Source of the DNA: an uncultured Dechloromonas sp.
Lineage (GTDB): Bacteria > Pseudomonadota > Gammaproteobacteria > Burkholderiales > Rhodocyclaceae
NCBI GenBank assembly: GCA_946477505.1
Contig: CAMKYP010000151.1
Span: forward strand, 1-8,429
DNA length: 8,429 bases
Direction of reading: 5' to 3'
Shown in pieces: positions 1 through 6,948 of this stretch. Numbering within the stretch: the stretch's first letter is position 1; every line of letters starts with the position of its first letter. The notes under the pieces are model-generated. The model did not search any database. It was given only the letters and a program-made list of their open reading frames with translations, and was not told where the DNA came from. The position numbers and the translations under genes were made by a program.

Positions 1-7
1 AATAGAA

Positions 8-1063
8 ATGAAGATTTGTGTTTTGCCGGGTGACGGCATCGGTCCGGAAATCATGACGGAAGCCGTCCGCGTGCTGCAGGCGCTGGACCTCAAGTTCGAA
101 CTCGAAGAAGGGCTGATTGGCGGCGGTGCAGTGGATGCAACTGGCACACCGTATCCCGAGGCGACGAAAAAACTGACGGCCGAAGCCGATGCCATCCTGC
201 TCGGCGCTGTGGGCGGCCCGAAGTGGGACGTGCTGGCACGCGAACTGCGTCCAGAGCGCGGCCTGCTCGGTATTCGCAAGGATCTGGCCCTGTTCGCCAA
301 CCTGCGTCCGGCCATCCTGTATCCGGAGCTGGCCAACGCCTCGACCCTGAAGCCGGAAGTCGTGGCTGGACTGGATATCCTGATCGTCCGCGAACTGACC
401 GGTGACATCTATTTCGGACAGCCGCGCGGCATTCGCGAGGAAAACGGCGAGCGCGTCGGTTTCAACACCATGGTGTACAGCGAATCCGAAGTGCGCCGCA
501 TTGGCCATGTCGCTTTCCAGGCAGCCCAGAAGCGCAACAAGAAGCTGTGTTCGGTGGACAAGATGAACGTGCTGGAAACCACGCAGCTGTGGCGTGACGT
601 CATGGTCGAAGTGAGCAAGGACTACCCGGATGTCGAACTCAGCCACATGCTGGTCGATAACGCCGCCATGCAACTGGTACGTGCCCCGAAGCAGTTCGAT
701 GTGATGGTGACCGGCAACATGTTCGGTGACATCCTGTCCGACGAGGCCTCCATGCTGACCGGCTCGATTGGCATGCTCCCTTCCGCCTCGCTGGACGCCA
801 ACAACAAGGGCATGTACGAACCTTCGCACGGATCGGCGCCGGACATCGCCGGCAAGGGTCTGGCCAATCCGCTGGCCACCATCCTGTCGGTCGCCATGAT
901 GCTGCGCTACACCTTCAATCTGGAAGAGCAGGCCGTGCGCATCGAAAACGCAGTCAAGAAGGTGCTCGCCCAGGGGTATCGCACCGGCGACATCTACGAG
1001 CGTGGTACCAACAAGGTAGGTACCAAGGAAATGGGTGACGCCGTGCTGGCGGTGCTGGCGTAA
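8..1063 (+). CDS. leuB: 3-isopropylmalate dehydrogenase LeuB
   Basis: This cytoplasmic enzyme oxidises and decarboxylates (2R,3S)-3-isopropylmalate to 2-oxoisocaproate with NAD+, the third step of leucine synthesis. The 351 residues match the family's usual length. Visible motifs in order are LPGDGIGPE (6-14), RPERGLLGIRKDLALF (81-96), ELTGDIYFGQPRG (129-141), SVDKMNVLETT (182-192), VDNAAMQLVR (216-225), GDILSDEASM (240-249) and YEPSHGSAPDIAGKG (270-284). The substrate and metal residues known for this family are present: R90, R100, R128, Y135, K185, D217, D241 and D245. The ATG at 8 puts the GDGIGPE motif at the normal distance from the N terminus. Only seven bases precede it, so the ribosome-binding site and any upstream leuC/leuD cannot be judged. 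The asd gene follows on the same strand after 52 nt, which suggests cotranscription. Identification is firm; the reading frame is intact. Confidence 0.97.
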   Translation: MKICVLPGDGIGPEIMTEAVRVLQALDLKFELEEGLIGGGAVDATGTPYPEATKKLTAEADAILLGAVGGPKWDVLARELRPERGLLGIRKDLALFANLRPAILYPELANASTLKPEVVAGLDILIVRELTGDIYFGQPRGIREENGERVGFNTMVYSESEVRRIGHVAFQAAQKRNKKLCSVDKMNVLETTQLWRDVMVEVSKDYPDVELSHMLVDNAAMQLVRAPKQFDVMVTGNMFGDILSDEASMLTGSIGMLPSASLDANNKGMYEPSHGSAPDIAGKGLANPLATILSVAMMLRYTFNLEEQAVRIENAVKKVLAQGYRTGDIYERGTNKVGTKEMGDAVLAVLA

Positions 1064-1069
1064 ACCGAA

Positions 1070-1088
1070 AGGCGCATTCGTGCGTTAA
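1070..1088 (+). other. small hairpin in the leuB-asd gap
   Basis: The spacer between leuB and asd holds the perfect short inverted repeat CGCA-TTCG-TGCG, which would form a 4-bp stem with a TTCG tetraloop in RNA. No T-run follows, so it is not a convincing terminator. It could stabilise a processed end or be chance. Read-through into asd is the likelier situation. Confidence 0.25.
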
Positions 1089-1103
1089 ATAAAGGTTCTA
1101 TTC

Positions 1104-1107
1104 GGAG
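1104..1107 (+). promoter_or_regulatory. ribosome-binding site of asd
   Basis: GGAG lies 8 nt before the ATG at 1116, an ideal Shine-Dalgarno arrangement. It fixes the asd start and gives an N terminus with the expected KVGLVGWRGMVG nucleotide-binding loop. Confidence 0.7.
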
Positions 1108-1115
1108 AGTAAGTC

Positions 1116-2249
1116 ATGAAGAAGGTTGGTCTGGTCGGTTGGCGTGGCATGGTTGGTTCCGTGCTGATGCAGCGTATGGTTGAAGAGGGTGATTTCGCCC
1201 ATATCGATCCGGTGTATTTCTCCACTTCTGCCGCCGGTGGCAAGGCCCCGGTGTTTGGCGGCAAGGAAGCTTCGCTGCCGCTGCAGGATGCATCCAATAT
1301 CGATGCGTTGAAGGCCTGCGAAATCATCATCACCTGCCAGGGCGGCGACTACACCAAGGAAGTCTTTCCCAAGCTGCGTGCCAGCGGCTGGAATGGTCAC
1401 TGGATCGACGCTGCTTCTGCGCTGCGCATGGCTGACGACGCCGTGATTATCCTCGACCCGGTCAACATGAACGTGATCAAGGAATCGCTGGCCAAGGGCG
1501 GCAAGAACTGGATCGGCGGCAACTGCACCGTTTCCCTGATGCTGATGGGCCTCGGCGGCCTGTTCCAGAATGACCTGATCGAATGGGCCACCTCGATGAC
1601 CTATCAGGCCGCCTCCGGTGCTGGTGCGCAGAACATGCGCGAACTGATTGCCCAGATGGGGACCATTCACGCTTCCGTTGCCGACCTGCTGGCCGACCCG
1701 GCTTCCGCCATCCTCGACATTGACCGCAAGGTTGCCGAAACCATCCGTTCGGATGCCTTCCCAAAGAAGAATTTCCGCAACACCCCGCTCGCCGGCTCAC
1801 TCATTCCGTGGATCGACGTGCCGGTCGAAGGCGGCCAGTCCAAAGAGGAGTGGAAGGGCGGAGCCGAGTGCAACAAGATCCTCGGCAAGCCGGCTTTCCG
1901 TTCGGCTGGTTCGATCCCCATTGACGGTTTGTGCGTGCGTATCGGCGCCATGCGTTGCCACAGCCAAGCGCTGACCATCAAGCTGAAGAAGGACGTGCCG
2001 CTCGATGAAATCAGCGATATGCTGGCCAAGGCTAACCCGTGGGCCAAGGTCGTGCCGAACGATCGCGAGATCTCCGAGCGCGAGCTGACCCCGGCCGCCG
2101 TTACCGGTACCCTGACCGTGCCGGTTGGCCGTCTGCACAAGATGGCGATGGGTCCGGAATACCTGGCTGCCTTCACTTGCGGCGATCAGTTGCTGTGGGG
2201 TGCTGCCGAGCCGTTGCGCCGTATGTTGTGCATTCTGCTCGACGCCTGA
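1116..2249 (+). CDS. asd: aspartate-semialdehyde dehydrogenase Asd
   Basis: Asd reduces L-aspartyl-4-phosphate to L-aspartate-4-semialdehyde with NADPH. This is the branch point to lysine/diaminopimelate, threonine and methionine, so the gene is normally essential for the cell wall. The 377 residues fit the Gram-negative (E. coli-like) class rather than the shorter Gram-positive class. The N-terminal Rossmann loop GLVGWRGMVGS covers residues 5-15. The catalytic cysteine is C137 in GGNCTVSL. The dimerisation/catalytic domain follows with SGAGAQNMREL (167-177). The substrate-binding arginine and the catalytic base histidine are best assigned to R275 and H282 in LCVRIGAMRCHSQ. The C terminus has the usual LWGAAEPLRRML motif (360-371). 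A good ribosome-binding site precedes the ATG, and a strong terminator lies 18 nt after the stop, so asd closes the leuB-asd transcription unit. Nothing is abnormal in it. Confidence 0.97.
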   Translation: MKKVGLVGWRGMVGSVLMQRMVEEGDFAHIDPVYFSTSAAGGKAPVFGGKEASLPLQDASNIDALKACEIIITCQGGDYTKEVFPKLRASGWNGHWIDAASALRMADDAVIILDPVNMNVIKESLAKGGKNWIGGNCTVSLMLMGLGGLFQNDLIEWATSMTYQAASGAGAQNMRELIAQMGTIHASVADLLADPASAILDIDRKVAETIRSDAFPKKNFRNTPLAGSLIPWIDVPVEGGQSKEEWKGGAECNKILGKPAFRSAGSIPIDGLCVRIGAMRCHSQALTIKLKKDVPLDEISDMLAKANPWAKVVPNDREISERELTPAAVTGTLTVPVGRLHKMAMGPEYLAAFTCGDQLLWGAAEPLRRMLCILLDA

Positions 2250-2267
2250 TCCTTGCATATTTGCGAT

Positions 2268-2297
2268 AAAAACCGGGGTTGATCCCCGGTTTTTTTA
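2268..2297 (+). terminator. intrinsic terminator after asd
   Basis: A perfect 8-bp stem, AACCGGGG (2271-2278) and CCCCGGTT (2284-2291) around a TTGAT loop, is preceded by A's and followed by a run of seven T's (2290-2296). This is a textbook Rho-independent terminator and separates asd from fimV. The A-run before the stem means it could also act in the other direction. Confidence 0.92.
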
Positions 2298-2298
2298 T

Positions 2299-2371
2299 TT
2301 GTTGGGAATATGCAAAAGCTGGTAGATTAGAAGCCGGATTAGCTTGCATTGCTAAGTCCATGATGTTAATT
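2299..2371 (+). promoter_or_regulatory. probable fimV promoter region (weak boxes)
   Basis: The 155-base gap between asd and fimV follows a terminator, so fimV needs its own promoter here. Two imperfect sigma-70-like pairs can be seen. One is TTGTTG (2299-2304) with TAGATT (2323-2328), spacing 18. The other is TTGCAT (2344-2349) with GTTAAT (2365-2370), spacing 15. Neither is strong. A small inverted repeat, TTAGC (2339-2343) and GCTAA (2351-2355), overlaps the second pair and could be an operator or chance. The need for a promoter is a firm inference; the exact boxes are not. Confidence 0.3.
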
Positions 2372-2404
2372 TGAAAGTCCCAATTTCCACCTCAGGGTTT
2401 CGCT

Positions 2405-5400
2405 GTGACCGAAACTAAACACACCCAATTCAAAAAGCGCGCCGTGGCTCTTGCCGTCGCGTCGTGTTTGTCGTTCGCGCCGTTGATGGCCCAGGCTGCC
2501 GGGCTAGGGAAATTGACCGTTCTGTCGGGGCTGGGCCAGCCTCTGCGCGCCGAGTTGGATATCGGTGCCACAAAGGATGAATTGGCCGGGATGAGTGCGC
2601 GGCTGGCGCCGCAGGATGCTTTCAGGCAAGCCGGCGTAGACTTCGCCAGCGTGCTGCTTGATCTTCGTTTTACGGTCGAAAAACGCCCCAACGGGCAGGC
2701 AGTCGTCAAGGTCTCGTCGTTGAAGCCCATCAACGAGCCTTTCCTGGATTTTCTTGTTGAGCTGAACTGGCCTGCCGGTCGTTTGGTTCGCGAATACACG
2801 TTCCTCCTCGATCCGCCGGAGATTGCAGCGAAGCAGACGTCGCGCCCGGTAGCCGAGGCGCGCATCGTTGAAACGGTGCGCGGAGGCAGTGTAGCGGAAG
2901 AGCGTCTAGCGCCGCCCAGGGTCGCGCCGCGTCCGGCCCCGGCCCCGAAAGTCGCTGCCGAGCCGAAGCCTAAGGCGGAAAGCGGCAACACCCGCCTCGT
3001 CGAAAGCGGCGATACGCTGCGCAAGATTGCGGATGAAACCAGGCACGATGGCGTGACGCTTGAGCAGATGCTGGTCGGTTTGTTCCAAAGCAACCAGGAA
3101 GCGTTCATCGGCAAGAATGTGAACCGCCTCAAGGCGGGCGCCATTCTGAACATCCCAGAGAAATCCGCCGTGGAGTCGGTTTCTCCTGCTGAGGCACGCA
3201 AGATCTATGTTGCCCAGACCAGCGATTGGAACAACTATCGCCAGAAACTGGCTGCTAGCACGGCCAAGACGCCTGCCGGGACCGATGAGGGTGGGGCGCA
3301 GTCCAGTTCGGGAAAAATCACCGCCAAGGTCGAAGAGAAGGCGGCGCCTGCGGAGCAGGGGAGGGATCAACTAAAGGTCGCCCGCACCGACGCAGCGGCC
3401 AAGGGGGGCGCCTCCGCCAAGGCTGCCGAGACGGCGGAGCAGGTCGCGCGCGACAAGGCACTGAAGGATGCGCAGGAGCGTATGGCGCTCCTCGAAAAGA
3501 ATGTCGGCGAGTTGCAGAAGCTGCTGGAAATGAAGAACCAGAAACTTGCCGAATTGCAGCAACCGCCGAAGAAGGAAGAGCCGAAACCGCTTGAACAGCC
3601 GAAACCGGCGCCGAGGCTCGAAGAGCCGCCCAAACCAGTCGAAGCCCCGAAACCTGTCGAGCCGCTTAAGCCGGTTGAGCCGCCGAAAGCCGAAGAGACG
3701 AAGCCAGTCGAAGCCCCGAAACCCGTAGAGGCAAAACCGGCGGAGGCAGCAAAGCCGGTCGAGCCGCCGAAGGCCGTGACGCCGCCGGTTCCTGCCCCGA
3801 TAGAGGAACCGGGGATCATCGATTCCTTGATGGAGGATCCGCTGCCGCTGGTTGGCGGTGGTGGTGTGCTGGCTTTGCTGGCAGCCTATTTCCTGGTGCG
3901 GCGCCGGCGTACCCAGGGGGCATCGGTTGAAACGACCGCGGCGCCGATGCCGTCGAGCCTTGGTCCGAATTCTGTTTTCCGCATGACTGGTGGGCAAAGC
4001 GTTGATACTGGCAATACGCCGCCGCAGACCGGAGATTTCAGCCAGACCGGACCTGGAACGATCGATACCGACGAGGTCGATCCGGTCGCAGAAGCCGATG
4101 TGTACATGGCCTATGGGCGCGATACCCAGGCTGAGGAAATCCTGCTTGAGGCGCTGCAGAAGGATCCGCAGCGCACGGCGATCCATGCCAAGCTTCTGGA
4201 GATTTATGCCAACCGACGCAGCCTGAAGCAATTCGAGACGCTTGCCAGCGAGCTCTATGCTCAGACTGCCGGTGTCGGGCCGGATTGGGATAAGGTAGCC
4301 CTGCTGGGTGCTGCGCTTGATCCCGGTAATCCGCCTTTTGCCGCTGAACCGGTTGTCGAAGCAGAGCCGCAGTCCGATGTTTCGTCGGATATGCCCGCAG
4401 AAGAACCTTCCGCGCCGCTTCCCGAGATTGGATTCGCCGACGGCATCGAACGGGATACCATGGTTATTTCCCAGGAGACAACCGAGTCCCGGCAGACGAG
4501 CGAAGCGGACTCGGCTGTCGATATTCCGGCTGACAATGTCGATGGGATGACCCTTGATTTTGATTTGGGCGAGGCCACCGTTGCCCCGGAGTTCAGTCAA
4601 GCCAGTGAAACGCCGGCAGAAGATGTCGCACTGCAAGGGGGCGATGCGCTTGATTTCGATCTGGCTGCCGAACTCGGTGAGCCGGAAACGCAGATTCCGC
4701 GTGTGGAACCTGAGCCGCTCGCGGTAGCCCGGGACGAATTGCCTGCAGATTCCGGGGCTATCGATTTCGATCTGAACATTGCGGAAAAGCCTTTGCTGGA
4801 CCAGTCGGATGCCAATACGCCCACGCCCGATTTTTCGCCGGAGGGAACGCTGGTGATGCCGTCGGCTTCCGTGTCCGAGGACTTCGACGTGGGTCTGGGC
4901 ACCTGGGTTGGTGTCGAGGGGCAGGGGGTTTCTGTCGATACGGCAGAAGCCGCTGGTCCATCTTCGGCGCCTTCGCTGACGAGCACGGTTGTCAATTCTC
5001 TGGGCGGCACGGATACATTCGTCGGTGGTGAAGACCTGTTGAACTTTGGTCGTGAGAGTTCGCCGGAGAGTCTAACCAGTACGGTTGTGAATCCCGGCAT
5101 GGTTGATAGCGACGCACTGGAGTTCGACGTCAAACTGAGCGAGTCTGTCTTCCTGGGTGAGCCGATGACGCCTCCGGAGTTTGATATTGGATCGATCAAT
5201 CTCGACTTGTCCGCTCAGCCAGAGCAGGTTCAGGTGCCTGAGCCGCTGGCCGCTCTGGCGGCCGAGCCGGTGGCCCCGGCTGCGGAGCCGGTACAAGATG
5301 CGCAGTGGGAGGAGGTCAATACCAAGCTCGACTTGGCCAAGGCCTACGAGGAAATGGGTGACCTTGAGGGGGCCCGGGAGCTTTTGCAGGAGGTGGTCAG

Positions 5401-5461
5401 CGAAGGGCCGGTGGATCTAGTCGAACAGGCAAAGACCATCCTCGCCCGCATAGCCGGGTAG
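2405..5461 (+). CDS. fimV: FimV-like polar hub / pilus assembly protein
   Basis: FimV proteins are inner-membrane scaffolds at the cell pole that support type IV pilus assembly, twitching and localisation of polar proteins. This 1018-residue protein has the full family plan. A signal peptide (1-31, basic KKR then a hydrophobic stretch, cleavage after AQA) leads into the FimV core (about 33-140, starting GLGKLTVLSGLGQPLRAEL). A LysM peptidoglycan-binding domain (about 195-252, LVESGDTLRKIA) and a predicted coiled coil (about 342-386) follow. Next come a Pro/Lys/Glu repeat track (387-468) and one membrane segment (480-498) ending in VRRRR. The acidic cytoplasmic part has a TPR-like region (about 555-640) and ends in the FimV C-terminal helical domain (968-1018, LDLAKAYEEMGDLEGARELL). 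GTG at 2405 is the only start after an in-frame TGA at 2372 and has AGGG (2394-2397) 7 nt upstream. Its partners (pilM-Q, for example) are not in view. Confidence 0.95.
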   Translation: MTETKHTQFKKRAVALAVASCLSFAPLMAQAAGLGKLTVLSGLGQPLRAELDIGATKDELAGMSARLAPQDAFRQAGVDFASVLLDLRFTVEKRPNGQAVVKVSSLKPINEPFLDFLVELNWPAGRLVREYTFLLDPPEIAAKQTSRPVAEARIVETVRGGSVAEERLAPPRVAPRPAPAPKVAAEPKPKAESGNTRLVESGDTLRKIADETRHDGVTLEQMLVGLFQSNQEAFIGKNVNRLKAGAILNIPEKSAVESVSPAEARKIYVAQTSDWNNYRQKLAASTAKTPAGTDEGGAQSSSGKITAKVEEKAAPAEQGRDQLKVARTDAAAKGGASAKAAETAEQVARDKALKDAQERMALLEKNVGELQKLLEMKNQKLAELQQPPKKEEPKPLEQPKPAPRLEEPPKPVEAPKPVEPLKPVEPPKAEETKPVEAPKPVEAKPAEAAKPVEPPKAVTPPVPAPIEEPGIIDSLMEDPLPLVGGGGVLALLAAYFLVRRRRTQGASVETTAAPMPSSLGPNSVFRMTGGQSVDTGNTPPQTGDFSQTGPGTIDTDEVDPVAEADVYMAYGRDTQAEEILLEALQKDPQRTAIHAKLLEIYANRRSLKQFETLASELYAQTAGVGPDWDKVALLGAALDPGNPPFAAEPVVEAEPQSDVSSDMPAEEPSAPLPEIGFADGIERDTMVISQETTESRQTSEADSAVDIPADNVDGMTLDFDLGEATVAPEFSQASETPAEDVALQGGDALDFDLAAELGEPETQIPRVEPEPLAVARDELPADSGAIDFDLNIAEKPLLDQSDANTPTPDFSPEGTLVMPSASVSEDFDVGLGTWVGVEGQGVSVDTAEAAGPSSAPSLTSTVVNSLGGTDTFVGGEDLLNFGRESSPESLTSTVVNPGMVDSDALEFDVKLSESVFLGEPMTPPEFDIGSINLDLSAQPEQVQVPEPLAALAAEPVAPAAEPVQDAQWEEVNTKLDLAKAYEEMGDLEGARELLQEVVSEGPVDLVEQAKTILARIAG
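3563..3808 (+). repeat. Pro/Lys/Glu-rich degenerate repeat inside fimV
   Basis: FimV residues 387-468 are built from imperfect copies of a short unit such as PKPVE or PPKPVEA. At the DNA level these are recurring CCGAAACC/GTCGAGCC-like blocks. The track sits between the coiled coil and the membrane helix, on the periplasmic side, and probably acts as an extended spacer that lets the LysM domain reach peptidoglycan. Such tracks vary in copy number by slippage. Confidence 0.75.
4552..5211 (+). repeat. acidic DFDL-type motif repeats in the FimV cytoplasmic part
   Basis: The acidic cytoplasmic region repeats a short hydrophobic-acidic motif. DFDL occurs at residues 718-721, 750-753 and 787-790, with related forms DFDV (826-829), EFDV (906-909), EFDI (925-928) and NLDL (932-935). 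Between them an 8-residue unit, SLTSTVVN, occurs twice (857-864 and 889-896). The motifs lie in low-complexity acidic sequence and look like short linear docking motifs, though no binding partner can be read from the sequence. Confidence 0.6.
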
Positions 5462-5475
5462 AATTCAGGTTTGCG

Positions 5476-5513
5476 AATGGCACATGGCCCCGCGAGGGGC
5501 TTTGTGCATTTTG
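5476..5513 (+). terminator. hairpin, probable terminator or attenuator after fimV
   Basis: The 62-base gap holds a two-part stem. The inner GCCCC (5487-5491) and GGGGC (5496-5500) enclose a GCGA tetraloop, and the outer GCACA (5480-5484) and TGTGC (5503-5507) continue it past a small TG/TT internal mismatch. Only a short T-run (ATTTT) follows, so termination may be partial. The ribosome-binding site of the next gene begins immediately after it. Confidence 0.6.
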
Positions 5514-5523
5514 AGGGCTGAAT

Positions 5524-6117
5524 TTGCATCCATCCTGTGCGTTGATCGTCTGGCTGGCCGCTGTTGTCGGCGTGCAGTTTGCAGGCTACGCCGGTCTGGC
5601 GCTGCTGGCCGTGGCGGCATTGGCACTGGCTCCGCGCAGTGCATGTCGCTGGACGGCCTACGTGCGCCGGGCCAGATGGTTGTTGCTGACGCTGTGGCTG
5701 ATCCTGGCCTACAACGCACCGGGCGAGGCCTGGCTGGACAAACCTTGGGCGCCGACCTACGAAGGGATGGCTGAAGCCGGCTTGCAGGCGGTTCGCCTGC
5801 TGGTCATGCTCCTCTGGCTGGCCTGGTTGTTCACCGCTCAGGGGCGGGACGGGATGGTCAGCGGCTTGTGGGGTCTGTTTTGTCCCTGGGGCCGGTTCGG
5901 CATCAAGGCCGACCGCTTGGTCGTTCGCCTGTCGCTGGTTCTCGACAATCTGGAGACTCCCCTGGAAAAAGGGAGCTGGCGACGCATGTTGCTGACCGGC
6001 GGCTACGATACCGCCGGACCGGCCAGCCTTGACTTGCTTGTCGTTTCATGGGCGCCCCGGGATACCCTGGTTGTGCTCGGGTGTATCGCGGGATTGCTCG
6101 GAGTATGGGTGTTGTGA
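5524..6117 (+). CDS. polytopic membrane protein, EcfT/CbiQ-like
   Basis: A 197-residue integral membrane protein. Hydrophobic segments are at about 5-20, 21-37, 51-64, 88-104 and 180-197. The N-terminal HP, the long central AGLQAVRLLVMLL segment and the following TAQGRDGMVSGLWGLFCPWGRFG stretch resemble the T (transmembrane coupling) component of ECF vitamin/metal transporters of the CbiQ/EcfT family, where a central Arg-containing helix precedes a Thr-rich turn and a P-containing loop. Known EcfT proteins couple ATPase subunits to a substrate-binding S component; no such partner gene is nearby. The TTG at 5524 is chosen because GAGGG (5513-5517) lies 6 nt upstream and no better start exists in frame. 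The stop overlaps the proposed truA start (GTGA), indicating translational coupling. The membrane location is firm; the EcfT assignment is moderate and no substrate can be assigned. Confidence 0.6.
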   Translation: MHPSCALIVWLAAVVGVQFAGYAGLALLAVAALALAPRSACRWTAYVRRARWLLLTLWLILAYNAPGEAWLDKPWAPTYEGMAEAGLQAVRLLVMLLWLAWLFTAQGRDGMVSGLWGLFCPWGRFGIKADRLVVRLSLVLDNLETPLEKGSWRRMLLTGGYDTAGPASLDLLVVSWAPRDTLVVLGCIAGLLGVWVL

Positions 6118-6902
6118 GAATCGCTCTTGGAGTTGAATACTGCGGCACGAATTTTCGCGGCTGGCAGAGCCAGGCCGGTGGTGGAACTGTGCAGGATGCG
6201 CTGGAGCGTGCCTTGCACCAGATCGCCGGGGTGCCGGTCGGTGTGCTCTGCGCTGGGCGTACTGATGCCGGGGTGCACGCCACGCAGCAGGTCGTTCATT
6301 TCGACACCGATGTCGAGCGGCCACTGACCGCCTGGGTGCGCGGCGTCAATTCCAATTTGCCGGACGGCGTGGCGGTACGTTGGGCCAACCCGGTGAGCGA
6401 TGAATTCCACGCCCGTTTCAGCGCCCGAGGCCGGCGTTATCGCTATCTGCTGCTCAATCGGGCGCAACGCCCGGGCTTGTGGCAGGGGCGGCTGGGCTGG
6501 TTCCATTTGCCACTGGATGTTGCCGCCATGCAGCAGGCAGCGAAGCTACTGCTTGGCGAGCACGATTTTTCGGCTTTTCGGGCGGCTGAATGCCAGGCCA
6601 AATCGCCGGTCAAGACGATGACTCAGGCGTCGGTCCGCCAGTTCGGCAGCATGATCATCTTCGATTTCGAGGCCAGCGCCTTCCTGCATCATATGGTGCG
6701 CAACCTGGTCGGGACGCTGGTCCATATCGGTAAAGGGGCCCAGTCAGCCGGCTGGGTCGACGAATTGCTGGGCATGAAGGACCGCAAGTTGGCAGCGCCG
6801 ACCTTTTCTCCGGACGGGTTGTATTTCCGCGGCCCGGTCTATGAGGCGCATTGGGCGCTGCCGGACCCGGCCGACGATTTCCTCGATGGGATACTGGCAT
6901 GA
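6114..6902 (+). CDS. truA: tRNA pseudouridine(38-40) synthase TruA
   Basis: TruA converts uridine to pseudouridine at positions 38, 39 and 40 of the anticodon stem of many tRNAs. With GTG 6114 as start the protein has 262 residues, within the usual range. RIALGVEY opens the fold, GWQSQ follows at 16-20, and AGRTDAGVHATQQVVHF (47-63) carries the catalytic aspartate D51. The later motifs VNSNLPDGVAVRW, DEFHARFSARGRRYRYLL, LLGEHDFSAFRA and FLHHMVRNLVGTLVHIG are all present. GTG 6114 has GGAG (6100-6103) 10 nt upstream and overlaps the preceding stop as GTGA. ATG 6105 in the same frame is possible, but GGAG would then be only 1 nt away. ATG 6048 would add an unrelated tail. One oddity is that the common YDG near the N terminus reads YCG. 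The stop overlaps the trpF ATG (ATGA). Confidence 0.95.
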   Translation: MRIALGVEYCGTNFRGWQSQAGGGTVQDALERALHQIAGVPVGVLCAGRTDAGVHATQQVVHFDTDVERPLTAWVRGVNSNLPDGVAVRWANPVSDEFHARFSARGRRYRYLLLNRAQRPGLWQGRLGWFHLPLDVAAMQQAAKLLLGEHDFSAFRAAECQAKSPVKTMTQASVRQFGSMIIFDFEASAFLHHMVRNLVGTLVHIGKGAQSAGWVDELLGMKDRKLAAPTFSPDGLYFRGPVYEAHWALPDPADDFLDGILA

Positions 6903-6924
6903 AAACCCGAATCAAGATTTGGGG

Positions 6925-6948
6925 ACTAGTAAAACATAATTTGCTAGT
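6925..6948 (+). repeat. 9-bp inverted repeat at the junction
   Basis: ACTAGTAAA (6925-6933) and TTTGCTAGT (6940-6948) form an inverted repeat with one mismatch around the 6-base spacer ACATAA. It lies between the trpF break and the recombinase ATG. It could be part of the element's half of the attachment site, an operator for recombinase autoregulation, or both. Its spacer contains CATAAT, five of six to a -10 box. Confidence 0.55.

Noticed and set aside
1070..1088. Terminator between leuB and asd
   Set aside because: The stem has only four base pairs and lacks a T-run; a good ribosome-binding site follows shortly, so read-through is likelier. Kept only as a small hairpin.
2392..3201. 269-codon minus-strand frame over the fimV start
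   Set aside because: Low-complexity Ser/Thr/Arg protein with no motifs; a shadow of the fimV signal peptide, core and LysM coding.
3563..3808. CRISPR-like or intergenic tandem array
   Set aside because: The recurring blocks keep the fimV reading frame, encode the Pro/Lys/Glu track and have no unique spacers of even length.
3371..4636. 421-codon open frame on the minus strand across fimV
   Set aside because: It lies wholly inside fimV, is rich in Arg/Leu/Gly as expected of antisense of GC-rich coding DNA, and shows no recognisable domain. fimV itself has clear family domains in this interval.
5484..5774. 96-codon plus-strand frame after fimV
   Set aside because: Starts within the hairpin, has no ribosome-binding site, is Gly/Arg-rich without motifs, and overlaps the membrane protein in another frame.
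6048..6113. Longer truA starting at ATG 6048
   Set aside because: The extra 22 residues are unlike TruA N termini and would overlap the preceding gene by 70 bases; family proteins begin just before RIALGVEY, which fits GTG 6114 (or ATG 6105).
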